From Chrysogorgia sp. JL179-B06 (lineage: Eukaryota; Cnidaria; Anthozoa; Scleralcyonacea; Chrysogorgiidae), in assembly GCA_035772405.1 (NCBI GenBank), contig JAYKKM010000035.1, positions 27,501 to 91,500 on the forward strand: DNA of 64,000 nt, read 5' to 3'. The notes beneath the pieces were generated by a model that was not told where the DNA came from, did not search any database, and saw nothing but the letters and a program-made list of their open reading frames with translations. Below are positions 1 through 12,300 of this stretch, piece by piece. The stretch's first letter is position 1; each line of letters starts with the position of its first letter. The translations under genes were made by a program, and so were the position numbers.

Positions 1-407
1 AAAGTTGACTATAATGATGTAGTAAACGATCCCATGCCTGGGTTTCTCATTAAGCGTCTTCAGCGTGTTCAACTGGCCGCCGCTGGCTTTGTTTTAAATA
101 GATTCGCTAATATATCTGATGTATTGAAATTGGGCTGGCTCCCCATACTGGAACGAAGACAATTCCATCTATGCAGTTTCATATTTAAGGAAAACTCCAG
201 CAATACGTGCCAACACGGACGTTACGCTCTTCCAGCGAATTTAAATTGTCCATACCTCACGAATGTGAGTCTGGCACTTTTCAAGATCGTGCGTCAAACA
301 TATTTAACAATCTTCCACACAAGATTAGAATCTGTAATGACTATCGTGAATTTCATCGCGAAATTAAAGCATACTTTATGAACGAAGCCACTAATAGGTT
401 AATATAG
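1..407 (+). pseudogene. 3' end of a LINE reverse transcriptase ORF, frameshifted
   Basis: The frame from 34 to about 190 reads IKRLQRVQLAAAGFVLNRF and then LGWLPILERRQFHL, the segment after the RT core seen in CR1/Jockey-type LINEs (xRLQxxQNxAARL ... LxWLPIxxRxxFK). After about 200 the homology continues one frame over (207-407) with FQDRASNIFNNLPHKIR and a terminal FHREIKAYF, matching the usual C-terminal 'WNxLPxxIRxxxSxxxFKxxLKxYLF' block. It is a 5'-truncated, frameshifted copy that enters from the left edge. It is a different copy from the LINE that starts near 641. From 408 to 640 only AT-rich sequence follows. Confidence 0.75.
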
Positions 408-808
408 TTCTAATTTTTCAGTTATGAATAATTTTTGCTTACATCGTTATATAACTAAAACTTTTTAATTTACACTAGTCTCCTTTACATTTGTTCTTTC
501 TTACTTTATTCATACCTTGTACATATAATTAAATTAACAAATTAATTAGTATTAGCTCATCGATTTGTATAAACTCTAATTACTTTCAATATTACCTCTA
601 TTTCAATAGTCATGTAACTTACTTGGCATTAGAAGAGCCACCTCGTGGAAATGCTAATAAATTTGCAGGCGCCGATCATGGCGGCCACGATTTCTCTCGT
701 TCTCTTTAAATTGGCTTTAATACTTTTGATTGCTATCTATGGTGACTGTTCTTTTGAGTGGAAGACTCGTTGTAGCTCTGCTGTACCCATCGCCCGGTTT
801 TTGTCGTC

Positions 809-3800
809 GTGGAATGTGTTATTGGCAAGCAATCTTGGCCAAACTGTCGCTCGCCGACGATGCCTCAAGACCAACAAAGGTTTCAACCATTCAAGTCTTC
901 CGGCAAACAAGTGGTCAAAACGCGGAATGACAACTCTATGTGTACTGTACCTGGTCATGATCCACCAATTGATATAACAATATTTTCAGACATTTCATTG
1001 AATCCTGGTCCGATTGCAAAAGAATATATGAGATTTATGCTGAGTTTTGTGTCAACCAACGTGGCTGAACAGAGCAATTTGCATATTCGTAAAAGGCCAT
1101 TATCTCAATACTCGAGGGGAGAGCTTCTGTCGCTCCGTCAGAATTACAACCAGACGTTGGACCGATCAATCTTTACCACCCTTCGCCTTAATGGGTTATT
1201 CAAGTACAGGGGGAAGCGTTCTGGGAGGAATGTTAAACGAAGATCCGCGAAATCACACTCGATTCCTGAGATTGTTTGTTGTCGCCCTCATAGGGTTTTA
1301 TCTAATGGTCGTTGTTTACATAATCTGGTGGCAATCAATTTAACTAACGGTCCCGCTCCAGCGACGAATCATAGGAACACTGCGTCCATTCCGTCTATCC
1401 TCATTTGCAATACCCGATCATTACAACCGAAAGTAGATGAGTTGGAGTGCGTAGCTAACCTCAATAACGCGGACATTATTTGTGTCACAGAGACTTGGTT
1501 GTCTGAAAAGGTGCCTGATTCAGCTGTGTCTTTGCGTGATTTTATTTTGTTCCGAAATGACCGTATATCCCATGCAGGAGGTGTGGCTGCGTACATTAAT
1601 TGCCAAATTCCATGTAAGCGTCTTATCGACTACGAACTTCGAGGAGTTTTGACAGAAACATTATGGTTGCAATTAAGACCTCTTCGCCTTCCGCGTCAGA
1701 TATCTGTTATTTTGGTTGGCGTTATTTACCATCCGCCTAGTGCCTCAGCAGCCGACAATAAACAATTGTACGATCACATTCAAAATGTTGTTGACGCATA
1801 CCTGCGTGTCCATCCCGAATGCCTTATCATGATCGTAGGTGATTTCAACCCAAATTCTACAAACATCTCAGCCGCCTATATTAAGCGTTCGTGTGGTCTA
1901 TCTCAAATTGTCAATGTGTTTACTCGTGACACGGGTATTTTGGACTGGTGTTTAACAAACCAGCCGAAATTGTTACCTGTCCCTAATCAGCTTCCTAAAT
2001 TAGGCTCCAGTGATCACTATTGCGTGTTTATTCAATCATGCGCGCCAAAAACAATTGACTCTAGGCGAACACTTACGCGTCGTGATACGCGTGATAGTTC
2101 TATGAGGGAATTCGGACAATGGCTTACATCATTCTCTTGGGACAGTGTTTTTAATCTGAAGTCTTGTGATGATAAATTCAAGTGCTTCCACCGAATATTG
2201 GTTGACGCTATTGATTGCTTTCTTCCTATTAGAACATCCCGTGTCCACCAAACAGACAAACCTTGGATGAATAATTCAGTCAAGACGGCAATAAAGACGA
2301 GGCAAAAATACCTTGCGCAGTATGGAAAGGATTCGCCCCTATTTAAACTTTGGCGGAATAAAGTTCAGCGGTTGGTGAAAAGATGTAAATCAATATTCTA
2401 TACAACGAAAGTAAAAAGCCTAAAAAATACTAATGTAGGAAAGTGGTGGAAGTCCATTAAAAGTCTCTCGGGGATTTCGTGCAACGAGGGTCAATGGTAT
2501 AGACAGCTAATTGACAGTAACGCACCGGATGCGGTTTACCATCTTGCAGAAAATATTAATAACTTTTTCGCCCAACTCACTTCTGAGTTTTCTCCGCTGC
2601 AGCCAGCTGACGTTACTGACATATGTGTCGATGAAATCCCTTGTGACCTATTTGTCTCTGAGAGGGAAGCATACGTGGCTCTATGTCAAATCAAAACCAA
2701 AAAAGCTCCAGGCCCCGATGGGATTCCAAATAAAATACTGACGTCTTTTGCTTTTGAGCTTGCACCTGTCATTGCTGACATATATAACGCCTCTCTTCGT
2801 GAGGGCTTCCTTCCTGCCCTGTTAAAGTCTGCGATTGTCCGCCCTCTCCCAAAACAGACACCTCCCAAGAAAGTAGAAGATGACATCAGACCAATCAGCC
2901 TTACTTGTCAGGTCGCCAAAGTATTAGAAGGTTTCACCCTTGGACGTTAAACAGTTTGCTGTCGCGGGAAAGTCTACTGAACAAGCTCTTGTTTTTATTC
3001 TCCACCTAGCTTTGCAAGCTTTAGACAATGGGAATTGTTCCTTAAGGCTGTTTTTTGCTGACTTTCGAAAGGCATTTGACTTAATTGACCATAAAATCCT
3101 AATCGCGAAGCTTTCAAGGTTTAACGTGCACGCGAGTCTATTGCGGTGGATTGCCGCGTTTTTACAGGGCAGATCACAGGTTACACGTATTGGTTCTACT
3201 TATTCTAGTTCTCAAGCCCTATTTGGGGGAATTCCTCAGGGTACCAAATTGGGGCCTATCCTCTTTGCTATAATGGTGAATGATCTTGTTCCATCATGGG
3301 GCCTGCGCGTTAAGTTTGTCGATGACTTAACTGTAATGGAAATTCTTCCAAGGAATTCTCCATCGATTTTGAATTTTATCGTTAATGACATCCAGGCTTT
3401 TGCTTGTACTAACAATATGCGCCTCAACCCTAAAAAGTGTAAGACCATGGCTGTTGACTTTCTCCATTACAATAGTTGCATATCACGCCCCATTGATATA
3501 GGCGGAAACACCATAGAGAAAGTATCGTCCTTCAAGTTACTCGGTGTGTACTTGTCCGATGACCTGTCATGGGGGGTGCATTGCGACTATGTAATAAAGA
3601 GAGCAAACAGGAGAATGTTTGCTTTGAGGCAGCTTAGAAAATGTGGTGTGCCTCCACTTGACATTGTGGCAATTTATTGTTCATTAATGCGATCTGTGCT
3701 AGAGTATGGGTCTGTAGTTTTTGCCGATCTTCCCAGCTATCTGTCTAATGCCATGGAGGCTATTCAGAAGCGGGCTTTGGCCATTATTTGGCCTGGTCTG

Positions 3801-4046
3801 CCTTATGTAGATGCACTGGAAAGGGCTGGTATTTCTACCTTGTTTGACCGCCGTGTAGAGGCGTGTGAAGTATTCATCAAACGTATTCCTCCGAGCAATC
3901 CCCTCCATCCACTTATCCACAAACGAGTTGTTAATGCAATTGGTCGTTACAGCCTAAGGTCAAATCGGTCTAAGTACCCAATGCCTACACGGACTGACCG
4001 CTTTAAGAACTTTGTCACCGTAAAGTATCAGCCAGTGTATACATAA
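809..4046 (+). pseudogene. LINE endonuclease / reverse transcriptase polyprotein, one frameshift
   Basis: The first frame (809-2950, 713 codons) holds an apurinic-type endonuclease: ICNTRSL near residue 195, TETWL near 228, VGDFNPN near 343, and GSSDHY near 400, so the usual Asn, Glu, Asp/Asn and SDH catalytic positions are present. The RT starts near residue 632 with KAPGPDGIP. At about 2935-2945 the frame breaks after KVLEGF and continues in the next frame (2940-4046) with LFFADFRKAFDLIDH, GIPQGTKLGPILF and the catalytic box KFVDDLT. Homologues normally have more residues between these parts, so a small deletion probably caused the frameshift. The 713-codon frame uses the ATG at 809. An upstream frame (645-977) may hold an older N-terminus. 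Apart from the break, the copy looks young. Confidence 0.88.
989..1012 (+). other. 2A-like ribosome-skipping motif near the LINE ORF N-terminus
   Basis: Residues 61-68 of the 809 ORF read DISLNPGP, preceded by ITIFS. This fits the 2A consensus D(V/I)ExNPGP except that Ser replaces Glu. 2A-like sequences at the N-terminus of CR1-type LINE ORFs are established in several invertebrates. Whether this variant is active cannot be told from sequence. Confidence 0.6.
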
Positions 4047-4202
4047 TTGTAATTAGTTATAGTTAATTAATTTATTATTAATTAATAGTAGTAGTTGGTA
4101 ATTAGTATATAATGTAATTTGCACCATGGAATCATATTTAGTCTTTATACATGTAATCGGCCTGTAATTCAGTTTATACTGTAAAAGGTTTGAATAAACG
4201 AT

Positions 4203-4931
<729 letters not shown>

Positions 4932-4937
4932 ATAAAT

Positions 4938-5190
4938 AATTTGTCCAAAATGCGAAAGCTTTTATGTTGGACAAACAGAGAATCTACGTAAGAGAGTAAC
5001 CTTACACAAGGAACAGATTAAATATAAAGAGTATCGGCACCTGAAAGTAAGTGAACACTTAGACTGTTGGAACAACGGGATATTTCAGATCATACCAATC
5101 TACCAATGCAACGATGAAAATAGACTTTTCAGAGAAACGAAAGAAAGGGAACTTACTAGAACACCAATAATTAATTACATCTGTCACATA
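4938..5190 (+). pseudogene. Penelope-like element GIY-YIG endonuclease fragment
   Basis: In the frame of 4938 the sequence reads IICPKCESFYVGQTENLRKR and then VTLHKEQI, the Cys-x2-Cys plus Y-V-G-Q-T...LR.R...H pattern of the GIY-YIG domain in Penelope retroelements. It runs on through a F...RE..ELxxxPIINYICH tail. The reading frame is cut at 5190 by the HIRAN-carrying element (5191-6270). The Penelope 3' flank resumes at 6271. No upstream RT remains here. It is a dead fragment. Confidence 0.75.
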
Positions 5191-6270
5191 CCGTAATTAT
5201 TCGAATAAACGCCTCCCTCGAATAAACGCCGCCCTCGAATAAACGCCGCAGGGACAAGCAAAAATATTATTAAACGCCGCCCTCGAATAAACGCCGCACC
5301 TGAAGCGCCAAAAATTTAATAAACGCCGCGGCGTTTATTCGGTACTTATCTTTAAAAAATAAGACAACATTAAATCTAAAGCAGTCTTGGATATTTATTC
5401 TTCTCGATTACAATGTTATTTAGTTCAAAGTGGCTATACTTCATAGCTTTGCTACTTAGTTCTCTCTCTAAAACTTCTGCTATGCGCAGTTCCGTGGTGA
5501 CAGCCGAGAATTTTGCCGGTACAACTAGTCCGATTTCTCTCTTTCTTTTTCCAGTGGCTTTCGCGAATAGTTTGTTCTCAGTGTTTGCGCCTAGGAAGTT
5601 CTTTAATAAGCGAGACAGCTCAATTGGGACGTGGCCAGCAAGCGTCTTCTTCGAATTCGGCTGCTTCGTGCCAGTGGGAGGTTTATAAACACCAATTGCG
5701 TTTTCATCGTGTTCCTTTGCCTCTGCGCGAGTATCTTTCTCACATTCAAGTATTTCATGAGTTTTGGGAGTCCACACAGACTTATAAACATGGTGACCTC
5801 GGATAATCGTGTCAAAGTCTACCTTGAAATACATTTTGAACTCTACTGGCATTGCCCTTGCCATTGTTGCGACTTGCGAGTTAACTTTGTTTGAAATTTG
5901 AGAAGGTTTGCATCAAGTTTGTGACATTAAGTTATTACTCGCACTTACTCAAATTACAAACATCGCTCGTGGTCCAATCAAAAAGTGCGGTTTGTATTCA
6001 TGCTAATTGCAACTAGATCTATATTTTAGCACATGCAATGAATGAAACTTAGTCATTATATAAGACAGTGAACAGTTCAATTTTCATATATATTTATATA
6101 TATTTAAATGACATATGAATTTTATTCTTAGTTTTTTAATAAATTCACAGTTGTTGTTACAAAATTTGCAATAAACGCCGCCCTCGAATAAACGCCGCCC
6201 TCGAATAAACGCCGCACCTGAAGCGCCAAAAATTTAATAAACGCCGCGGCGTTTATTCGAATAATTACGG
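5191..6270. mobile_element. 1.08 kb TIR element carrying a HIRAN-like gene
   Basis: The left end (5191-5213) starts CCGTAATTATTCGAATAAAC and is an exact 23-bp inverted repeat of the right end (6248-6270). Both ends are flanked by TA (5189-5190, 6271-6272), the likely target duplication. Just inside each end lies a GC-rich module built from ATAAACGCCGCCCTCGA repeats and a GCGCCAAAAATTTAATAAAC segment. The module is in the same orientation at 5220-5340 and 6168-6255, so the element may be a composite of two MITE-like copies bracketing a gene. It is inserted in a Penelope fragment whose halves are at 4938-5190 and 6271-6435. No transposase is present, and the superfamily is unassigned (TA duplication alone is not decisive). 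Confidence 0.75.
5376..5864 (-). CDS. HIRAN-domain-like protein encoded inside a mobile element
   Basis: An intact 162-codon ORF with a true ATG (CAACAATGG context), ending 37 bp before an AATAAA (5334-5339, minus strand) supplied by the element's end module. The core reads RGHHVYKSVWTPKTHEILEC, then HDENAIGVYKPP, then LAGHVPIELSRLLKNFL and KRKREIGLVVPAKF. This follows the HIRAN order: G..Y...W.P..GE.L, a D/E-N-A-(I/V).V strand, and G(Y/H)VP..LS. HIRAN binds DNA 3' ends in HLTF-type proteins and also occurs alone in many genomes. Here no helicase or nuclease domain is attached. The absence of stops and frameshifts in a window full of decayed ORFs suggests recent mobility or selection. The family call is by motif recognition only. 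Confidence 0.7.
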   Translation of the reverse strand: MARAMPVEFKMYFKVDFDTIIRGHHVYKSVWTPKTHEILECEKDTRAEAKEHDENAIGVYKPPTGTKQPNSKKTLAGHVPIELSRLLKNFLGANTENKLFAKATGKRKREIGLVVPAKFSAVTTELRIAEVLERELSSKAMKYSHFELNNIVIEKNKYPRLL

Positions 6271-6435
6271 TATGTAAATTAGCATAACAAGTAAATGACG
6301 TAAGAGAATTAATATAAATGTAATTAGACACCCAACCACTCATTATACACGCACCTGAAGAGCTTACAATGAAGCGAAAACGTTAGTGCAATCTTATTTC
6401 AAATGTTGTTTCTTTTGGTTGTTTATTGAAACTTT
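6271..6435 (+). repeat. Penelope 3' flank, resumed after the HIRAN element
   Basis: Contains the typical Penelope end motif ...CCTGAAGAGCTTACAATGAA followed by GCGAAAACGTTAGTGCAATC. It joins with 4938-5190 if the 1.08 kb element and one TA are removed. Confidence 0.6.
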
Positions 6436-6438
6436 TAT

Positions 6439-6449
6439 CTATATATATA

Positions 6450-6540
<91 letters not shown>
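6439..6540. repeat. (TA)n microsatellite
   Basis: About 100 bp of TA with a short CTATATATAT start. Confidence 0.95.
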
Positions 6541-7500
<960 letters not shown>

Positions 7501-7554
<54 letters not shown>

Positions 7555-7600
7555 TTATTTATATATATATACATATATATATATTTATATTTATATACCG
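7501..7600. repeat. (CT)n then (TA)n microsatellites
   Basis: A TCTCTC run at 7500-7518 is followed by TA with TTTATTTA interruptions to about 7597. Confidence 0.9.
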
Positions 7601-7614
7601 GGTGGCGCAAAAAC

Positions 7615-8016
7615 ATGTTCCCCCTCTTTGACTTATTGTAATTAAAAAACTAAAGAAGCCATCTTATTCAACTAAAGTTTATTGAATGCAGTAATGTATA
7701 ACTTAAATTTTGATGTATGCCTTAAACATATCTATAAAATATTAGCCGAGATATAAGCGTTTAAACTCAATATAGCGTTTTTGGAAGATGCCAAAAATTG
7801 TCTGAAATGGTCTAATAATGTGCATTATGGTAATAAAATGGTAAAAACACGCAAGTGTCGTCCGAGTTTAAACGCCTATATCTCGGCTAATATTTTATAG
7901 ATATGTTTAAGGCACACATCAAAATTTAAGTTATACATTACTGCGTTCAATAAACTTTAGTTGAATCAGAGGCTTCTTTAGTTTTTTAATTACAATAAGT
8001 CAAAGAGGGGGAACAT
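7615..8016. mobile_element. Foldback MITE with 154-bp arms
   Basis: Arm 7615-7768 starts ATGTTCCCCCTCTTTGACTT, and arm 7864-8016 is its near-perfect reverse complement, with about 95 bp between. The left outer sequence TACCGGGTGGCGCAAAAAC looks like a mariner-type terminus but is not mirrored on the right, so the superfamily is uncertain. No coding potential. Confidence 0.85.
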
Positions 8017-8021
8017 TTTAT

Positions 8022-8345
8022 AGTTCGCTGTACCACAGCTCATCAGTGTAGCTTTAAACAATCTGGATGAGTCTGGCTGGACTATTATACAGCCAGCACC
8101 GGCGATCAGAACATCCAGATAGCGTGAAGTGCGCATGGGGCCAGAGCGCTCAAACTGCCACAATGGTAGCGAGCGTTGCATTATTGCTAAAGGACACACA
8201 CGCTACTTCACATGAGCGCTCAACAACACCGAAGTGAATTAGGAGCGTACATAGTTCAATCTACAGACAGGTGTTTCGCTGTACCACAGCTCATCAGTGT
8301 AGCTTGGAACAATCTGGATGAGTCTGGCTGGACTATTATACACCT
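8022..8345. repeat. Penelope-terminal-type repeat, internally duplicated
   Basis: TTCGCTGTACCACAGCTCAT followed by CAGTGTAGCTT.AACAATCTGGATGAG occurs twice (8033-8093 and 8276-8342). A related copy lies at 6541-6840. Confidence 0.55.
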
Positions 8346-8572
<227 letters not shown>

Positions 8573-8574
<2 letters not shown>

Positions 8575-9435
8575 CCTTTCGGGCCTTTGCTCCTTTGTCA
8601 ACAAACACGAGTTCACAGAGAGGAACACTGTAGTGTTTGTAAAGAAGTGCCTATTAATCACTTTTCCGGCCCGGGTTCATTTAAATTTTATATTCCTGCT
8701 TAATTAGTTCAGTTTTTAATGCAGAAAGGACTTGTTACTTGGTCCTTGCATGTCTGGTGACTGTCCTTGCCACAGAACATAATATTCATTATTATTCATC
8801 CATCCAACCATCTATATTTCCTTCCAGTTTTTAACTCATTCAATTATTCATTCATTCATTCATTCATTCCTTACTTTCTTTTTCTTTTATATTTAATATC
8901 TATACAGTATATGTTAATTTAAATGGGTGGTTGCTTACATGGGTCTTAAAGTCCCGTTCGCACCTAACCCTTTTGGATCTTTAATGTTTTTTTTATGTTG
9001 TTTTTTTCTATTTTATTTATTTATATATATATATTTTTATTATTAATATTATTACTTTTTATTTTTATTATTAATATTATTATTACCTTCATCGTCACTA
9101 CTTCCATTATTATTATGCTATATTATAATATTACTGCTTACTATTATATTCCAGTTATATTTATTTTAATGTAATTAATTATTTGATCCAAATAAACTCG
9201 ATAAAAAACAGGTTTCCCCTATTACGGTGGAGCCTTATGGCGTAGTAGATCCTTATGTAGCAGACCCTTATGACGTGGTAGCCATTCCGTTCAACCAGAG
9301 GCTCTCGTTGTCTGGCTCACCTTTTAATGGCAAGGCGTGCGGGGTTTAATTTTTGTCTGATTATATTGAGTCTGCGATGATTATATTTTACCGCGAAATA
9401 AATCGTTTTCTTAAACATTTAGTTTATTAGATTTA
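8573..9435. other. Low-complexity AT-rich stretch, no gene seen
   Basis: 8573-8660 carries a Penelope-like end (minus strand TTGACAAAGGAGCAAAGGCC, then CGAAAGGTT). 8770-9180 is rich in ATTCATT and TATTATTAATA motifs. 9200-9430 holds repeated CTTATG(A/T)CG(T)(G)GTAG-like words but no ORF. Confidence 0.6.
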
Positions 9436-9439
9436 TCAC

Positions 9440-9535
9440 TCTTAGGTGAACGGAATACCCCAACAGGCTAGAAGCCCAATTACAGGGGTTCCGAGGGCCT
9501 ACGATTTAAGGTCGTTATCCGAGATTTTATGTCGT
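9440..9535 (-). repeat. Tail fragment of a dispersed SINE-like repeat
   Basis: About 90 bp is the reverse complement of 16165-16265 with few mismatches (shared CACTTAGGTGAACGGA, CCCCAACAGGCTAGAAG, AAGGTCGTTATCCGAGA). Confidence 0.7.
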
Positions 9536-9860
9536 TATTTTATATAATTTTATGTCGTTATTATTATAAGAAGGGCACTATACATCTCACGGGGTCCGAT
9601 CGGGTCACTTATAGGCATAAGGCATGGCGTAGTCATCCAATAGAAACGTTTGGATTCAATGGTTTATAACTGTTCTATGAAAACATATGATTTGTGAATG
9701 TTGAGAGTCCTTCCAATATAAACAATAGCTCATTTGTTAGTCGCTTTAATAAATACTGCCGAATTTCCAGACCTGCATACATATGATTGGTTTTCATTGT
9801 AATGAAACATATATGCAAATGATCTTGAACAAAACGGATTTTGCTAAGTTCGTCATTTGA

Positions 9861-10018
9861 AACAGGCGCGTGAAAAACTCGTTGGAAATGAGACCGTGCT
9901 AGTTAATTACGTATTATATGAGCTCGACAAGCTATTTTTAGAAGGGATACTTACTGAGGACGATGCAGCTTCCACAATGTTGTCAGGCAAAATGTTTCTA
10001 CACAAAAAAATGAAATGA
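9861..10018 (+). CDS. Possible terminal exon of an unrecognised gene
   Basis: After an acceptor-like TGAAACAG, the frame from 9861 is open for about 52 codons to a TGA at 10016. It includes ETVLVNYVLYELDKLFLEG and ILTEDDAASTMLSGKMFLHK. The composition is protein-like and not repetitive. No family was recognised, and no partner exon was found nearby. It could also be an old TE fragment. Confidence 0.3.
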
Positions 10019-10032
10019 TATTGTAGTTAATG

Positions 10033-10066
<34 letters not shown>

Positions 10067-10074
10067 CAAAGTGA

Positions 10075-10835
10075 AAAGGTGGTAAACTGCCAATAATTTA
10101 TTGACGAAATACTGACGTTTCGAGCGGAGCCCTTCATCAGAGTAAGACGAGATGAAATAAAATAAATATAGGGCTTATATATGCCAAAAGGGTGTCACAA
10201 GTAGAAAGTAGCCAATCAAATGCACGGGAGATAAACAAACTAATAATTAATGAGATGCGAAAAGTTAAATCATTTGCTGTTTTTAAAGTCGATCAGAGGG
10301 GGAGGGAGAAATGACAGGTCCAATATTAAGGAGATTAGGCGATAGTAAACAGTAAGAAACAAAAACTTGAAAAGGAATGAACTTGCATAAGCTAATCATA
10401 AAAAAGTTCCAAGCAAACTAAAATAACAAAAAACTTGTAGGAAATTAAATAAAAGAAAAACGTTCGGATGTGTGGTGCCAAGTTTAAAAATGAGACGCTT
10501 CTCTTGTTGTTTGCGGTTATCGTTACCACCTGAGATGGGAAGGATGGACTATGGAGAGCTGTTGAAATGGCGGGCTACAGGTTTGTCAATATCATTGTTC
10601 CTCACGGAACGAAGATGTTCAGCAAACCTGTCTGAAAGGCGTCGCCCAGTTTCACCGATGTAGATTTTAGGGCATTTATCGCAAGAGATGCAATAAATTA
10701 TGTTGGTGGACGTGCATAAAAAAGTATGACGGATTGTGTGGTTGAATTTGGGGGCAGTAATAGTTGTAGTGGGATTGAGAAAAGGGCATGTGTTGCAGCG
10801 GGAATAGCCTACGTCATAGTCTGTGAAATTTGAAA
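10075..10835 (-). pseudogene. Penelope-like element 3' half with GIY-YIG domain
   Basis: Read on the minus strand: a Cys-rich RCNTCPFLNPTTTITAPKFN segment, then CISCDKCPKIYIGETGRRLS and DRFAEHLRSV, the GIY-YIG signature of Penelope endonucleases. A stop follows HFNSSP, so the copy is dead. The 3' flank (10080-10170, minus strand) contains GATGAAGGGCTCCGCTCGAA followed by ACGTCAGTA, the same end seen at 50540-50600. So this copy and the one at 49.3-50.6 kb belong to one family. Confidence 0.8.
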
Positions 10836-11190
10836 AATTTCAGCCTACTTCATAGTCTGTGAAATTTGAAAAACACAGTATGAACCAGCGCCGTTAATCG
10901 TGTTCTGTGACGTAGCTACTATACGGAATTTAAATAGTAGACCATGATTGGTCGCTTAGAAACTTTAGTTAATACGTGATATTCAATTGGTTAAGAACTA
11001 CTTCCGTTTTCAATGTTCGTCATGTTAGTTTGCTAATACTTTCAAAGGATGACTGTTTGTAGTCGGCATAATTTTGGTTCGAGGATGATCAAACAGTCGA
11101 AGAGATGCGGGAATCTAATTGTTAATCATACGATATTTCCAGGTAGCCGTCGAGTGCCGATTCTCGTTATGCTGTTTCGTTTTAAACTAT
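10836..11190. repeat. Dispersed repeat, second copy at 36747-37197
   Basis: About 350 bp shared with 36747-37197, including GTGAAATTTGAAAAACACAG, AACCAGCGCCGTTAATCGTG, GTGATATTCAATTGGTTAAG and GATGATCAAACAGTCGAAGA. The 36.7 kb copy has about 100 bp extra in the middle. No ORF is conserved. From 11190 to 11480 nothing was recognised. Confidence 0.75.
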
Positions 11191-11489
11191 ATAAGCATAG
11201 ACTTGCTCCAAGTCTGCCTCTTGATTGTTTCGGGTTTGTTTAAAGACGGGTGTGCTTCGAGAATACGGGTTTGTTTCGAGACAGGTTCTTTTCAAAACCT
11301 TGAAACTTCCACTTATTTAATTGCGGTCGACCGCAATATTAAGTTCCACCGCTTCGGTCGGATATATAACGACCAAAGTGCGACGGTTTCAAACGTCCAA
11401 TTTTAGTGCGTCGAATGTAATACAAACTGGGACGAGATTTAAGTTCAGTACTTTTAAAATGCAATCCGAACGAGTTCTTTTTACGGGAG

Positions 11490-11650
11490 GCCATTACGTT
11501 CGACAAAATGATAAATTCTACGAATTTGTCGAACCTAATACATTAGGCCCGTACGTTTCAAACGTCGAGCTGAATCGTTTGAATGTGCCGAGCTGAATCG
11601 TTTGAATTAAGCACATGATGATAAGCTCGACGTTTGAAACAATTAAGGGT
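11490..11650. mobile_element. Diverged MITE of the CAAACGTCGA family
   Basis: TAGGCCCGTACGTTTCAAAC, GTCGAGC and the reverse complement GCTCGACGTTTGAAAC bracket a tandem AGCTGAATCGTTTGAA. It is related to the cleaner MITE at 22032-22151 and to a fragment near 45345-45420. Confidence 0.45.
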
Positions 11651-11714
11651 TATTAAGTTCGACTGTTTTAATTAAGTTCGACCGCGCGAAGTTAAGTTCG
11701 ACCGCTTCGGTCGA

Positions 11715-11958
11715 TCTGTTACTACCTGCTACCGTCTGTTACCATCTGCACCATCGGTAGTATCCGTCATAGTCTTGAGAATTACTATTGTTGGTGACTG
11801 AACTCTCCATCTATTCTAAGTCCCCTACCATCTGTTACAATCTGTTACCGTCTGTTACCATATATCTGCATCCATCTGCTACGATCTGTTATTACCTGCT
11901 ACCGTCTGCTATACCAATATCTACTCCCATCTGCTATGATCATACTACTGTCTGTTAC
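11715..11958. repeat. (TCTGYTACC)n-type degenerate minisatellite
   Basis: Repeated TCTGTTACC / TCTGCTAC(C/G) / CATCTGC words. Similar words recur at 15430-15480, immediately after SINE array B. Confidence 0.7.
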
Positions 11959-11959
11959 C

Positions 11960-12300
11960 ACACTGTAAATTCAAAAGAGTCGTTTTGACCCCAAGGAGTC
12001 ATTTCAGCACCTTTCCTCGAAGGGTCATTTTGACCCTTCAAGGAGTGGTTTTGACTCTAAGGGTTGTTTTGACCCCAACATGAGGTCAAAATGACACTTT
12101 AGTGGACTCCATGAACTCTTTCTAGGAGTTATGGGACTCCTGGAGGAGTCGATGGACTCTTTGTTAGAGTCATAGCACTCTTTGTTGGAGTCACAGTACT
12201 CTTTGTTGGAGTCCGTGGACTCTTTGTTAGAGTCATAGCACTCTTTGTTGGAGTTATTATGCTCTTTCTTGGAGTCATTGTAGTTTTTCTTGATTTGTGG
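11960..12300. repeat. ACTCTTTGTTGGAGT minisatellite, 21-bp unit
   Basis: 12160-12260 repeats CTCTTTGTT(G/A)GAGTC(A)(C/T)AG(C/T)A every 21 bp. The unit is partly self-complementary (ACTC...GAGT). 11975-12110 is a related GGGTCATTTTGACCC-type stretch. A looser relative is at 57780-57960. Confidence 0.7.

Noticed and set aside
645..977. 110-aa ORF upstream of the LINE ORF as a separate gene
   Set aside because: It overlaps the LINE ORF in another frame and probably reflects an N-terminal remnant or 5' UTR of the same LINE.
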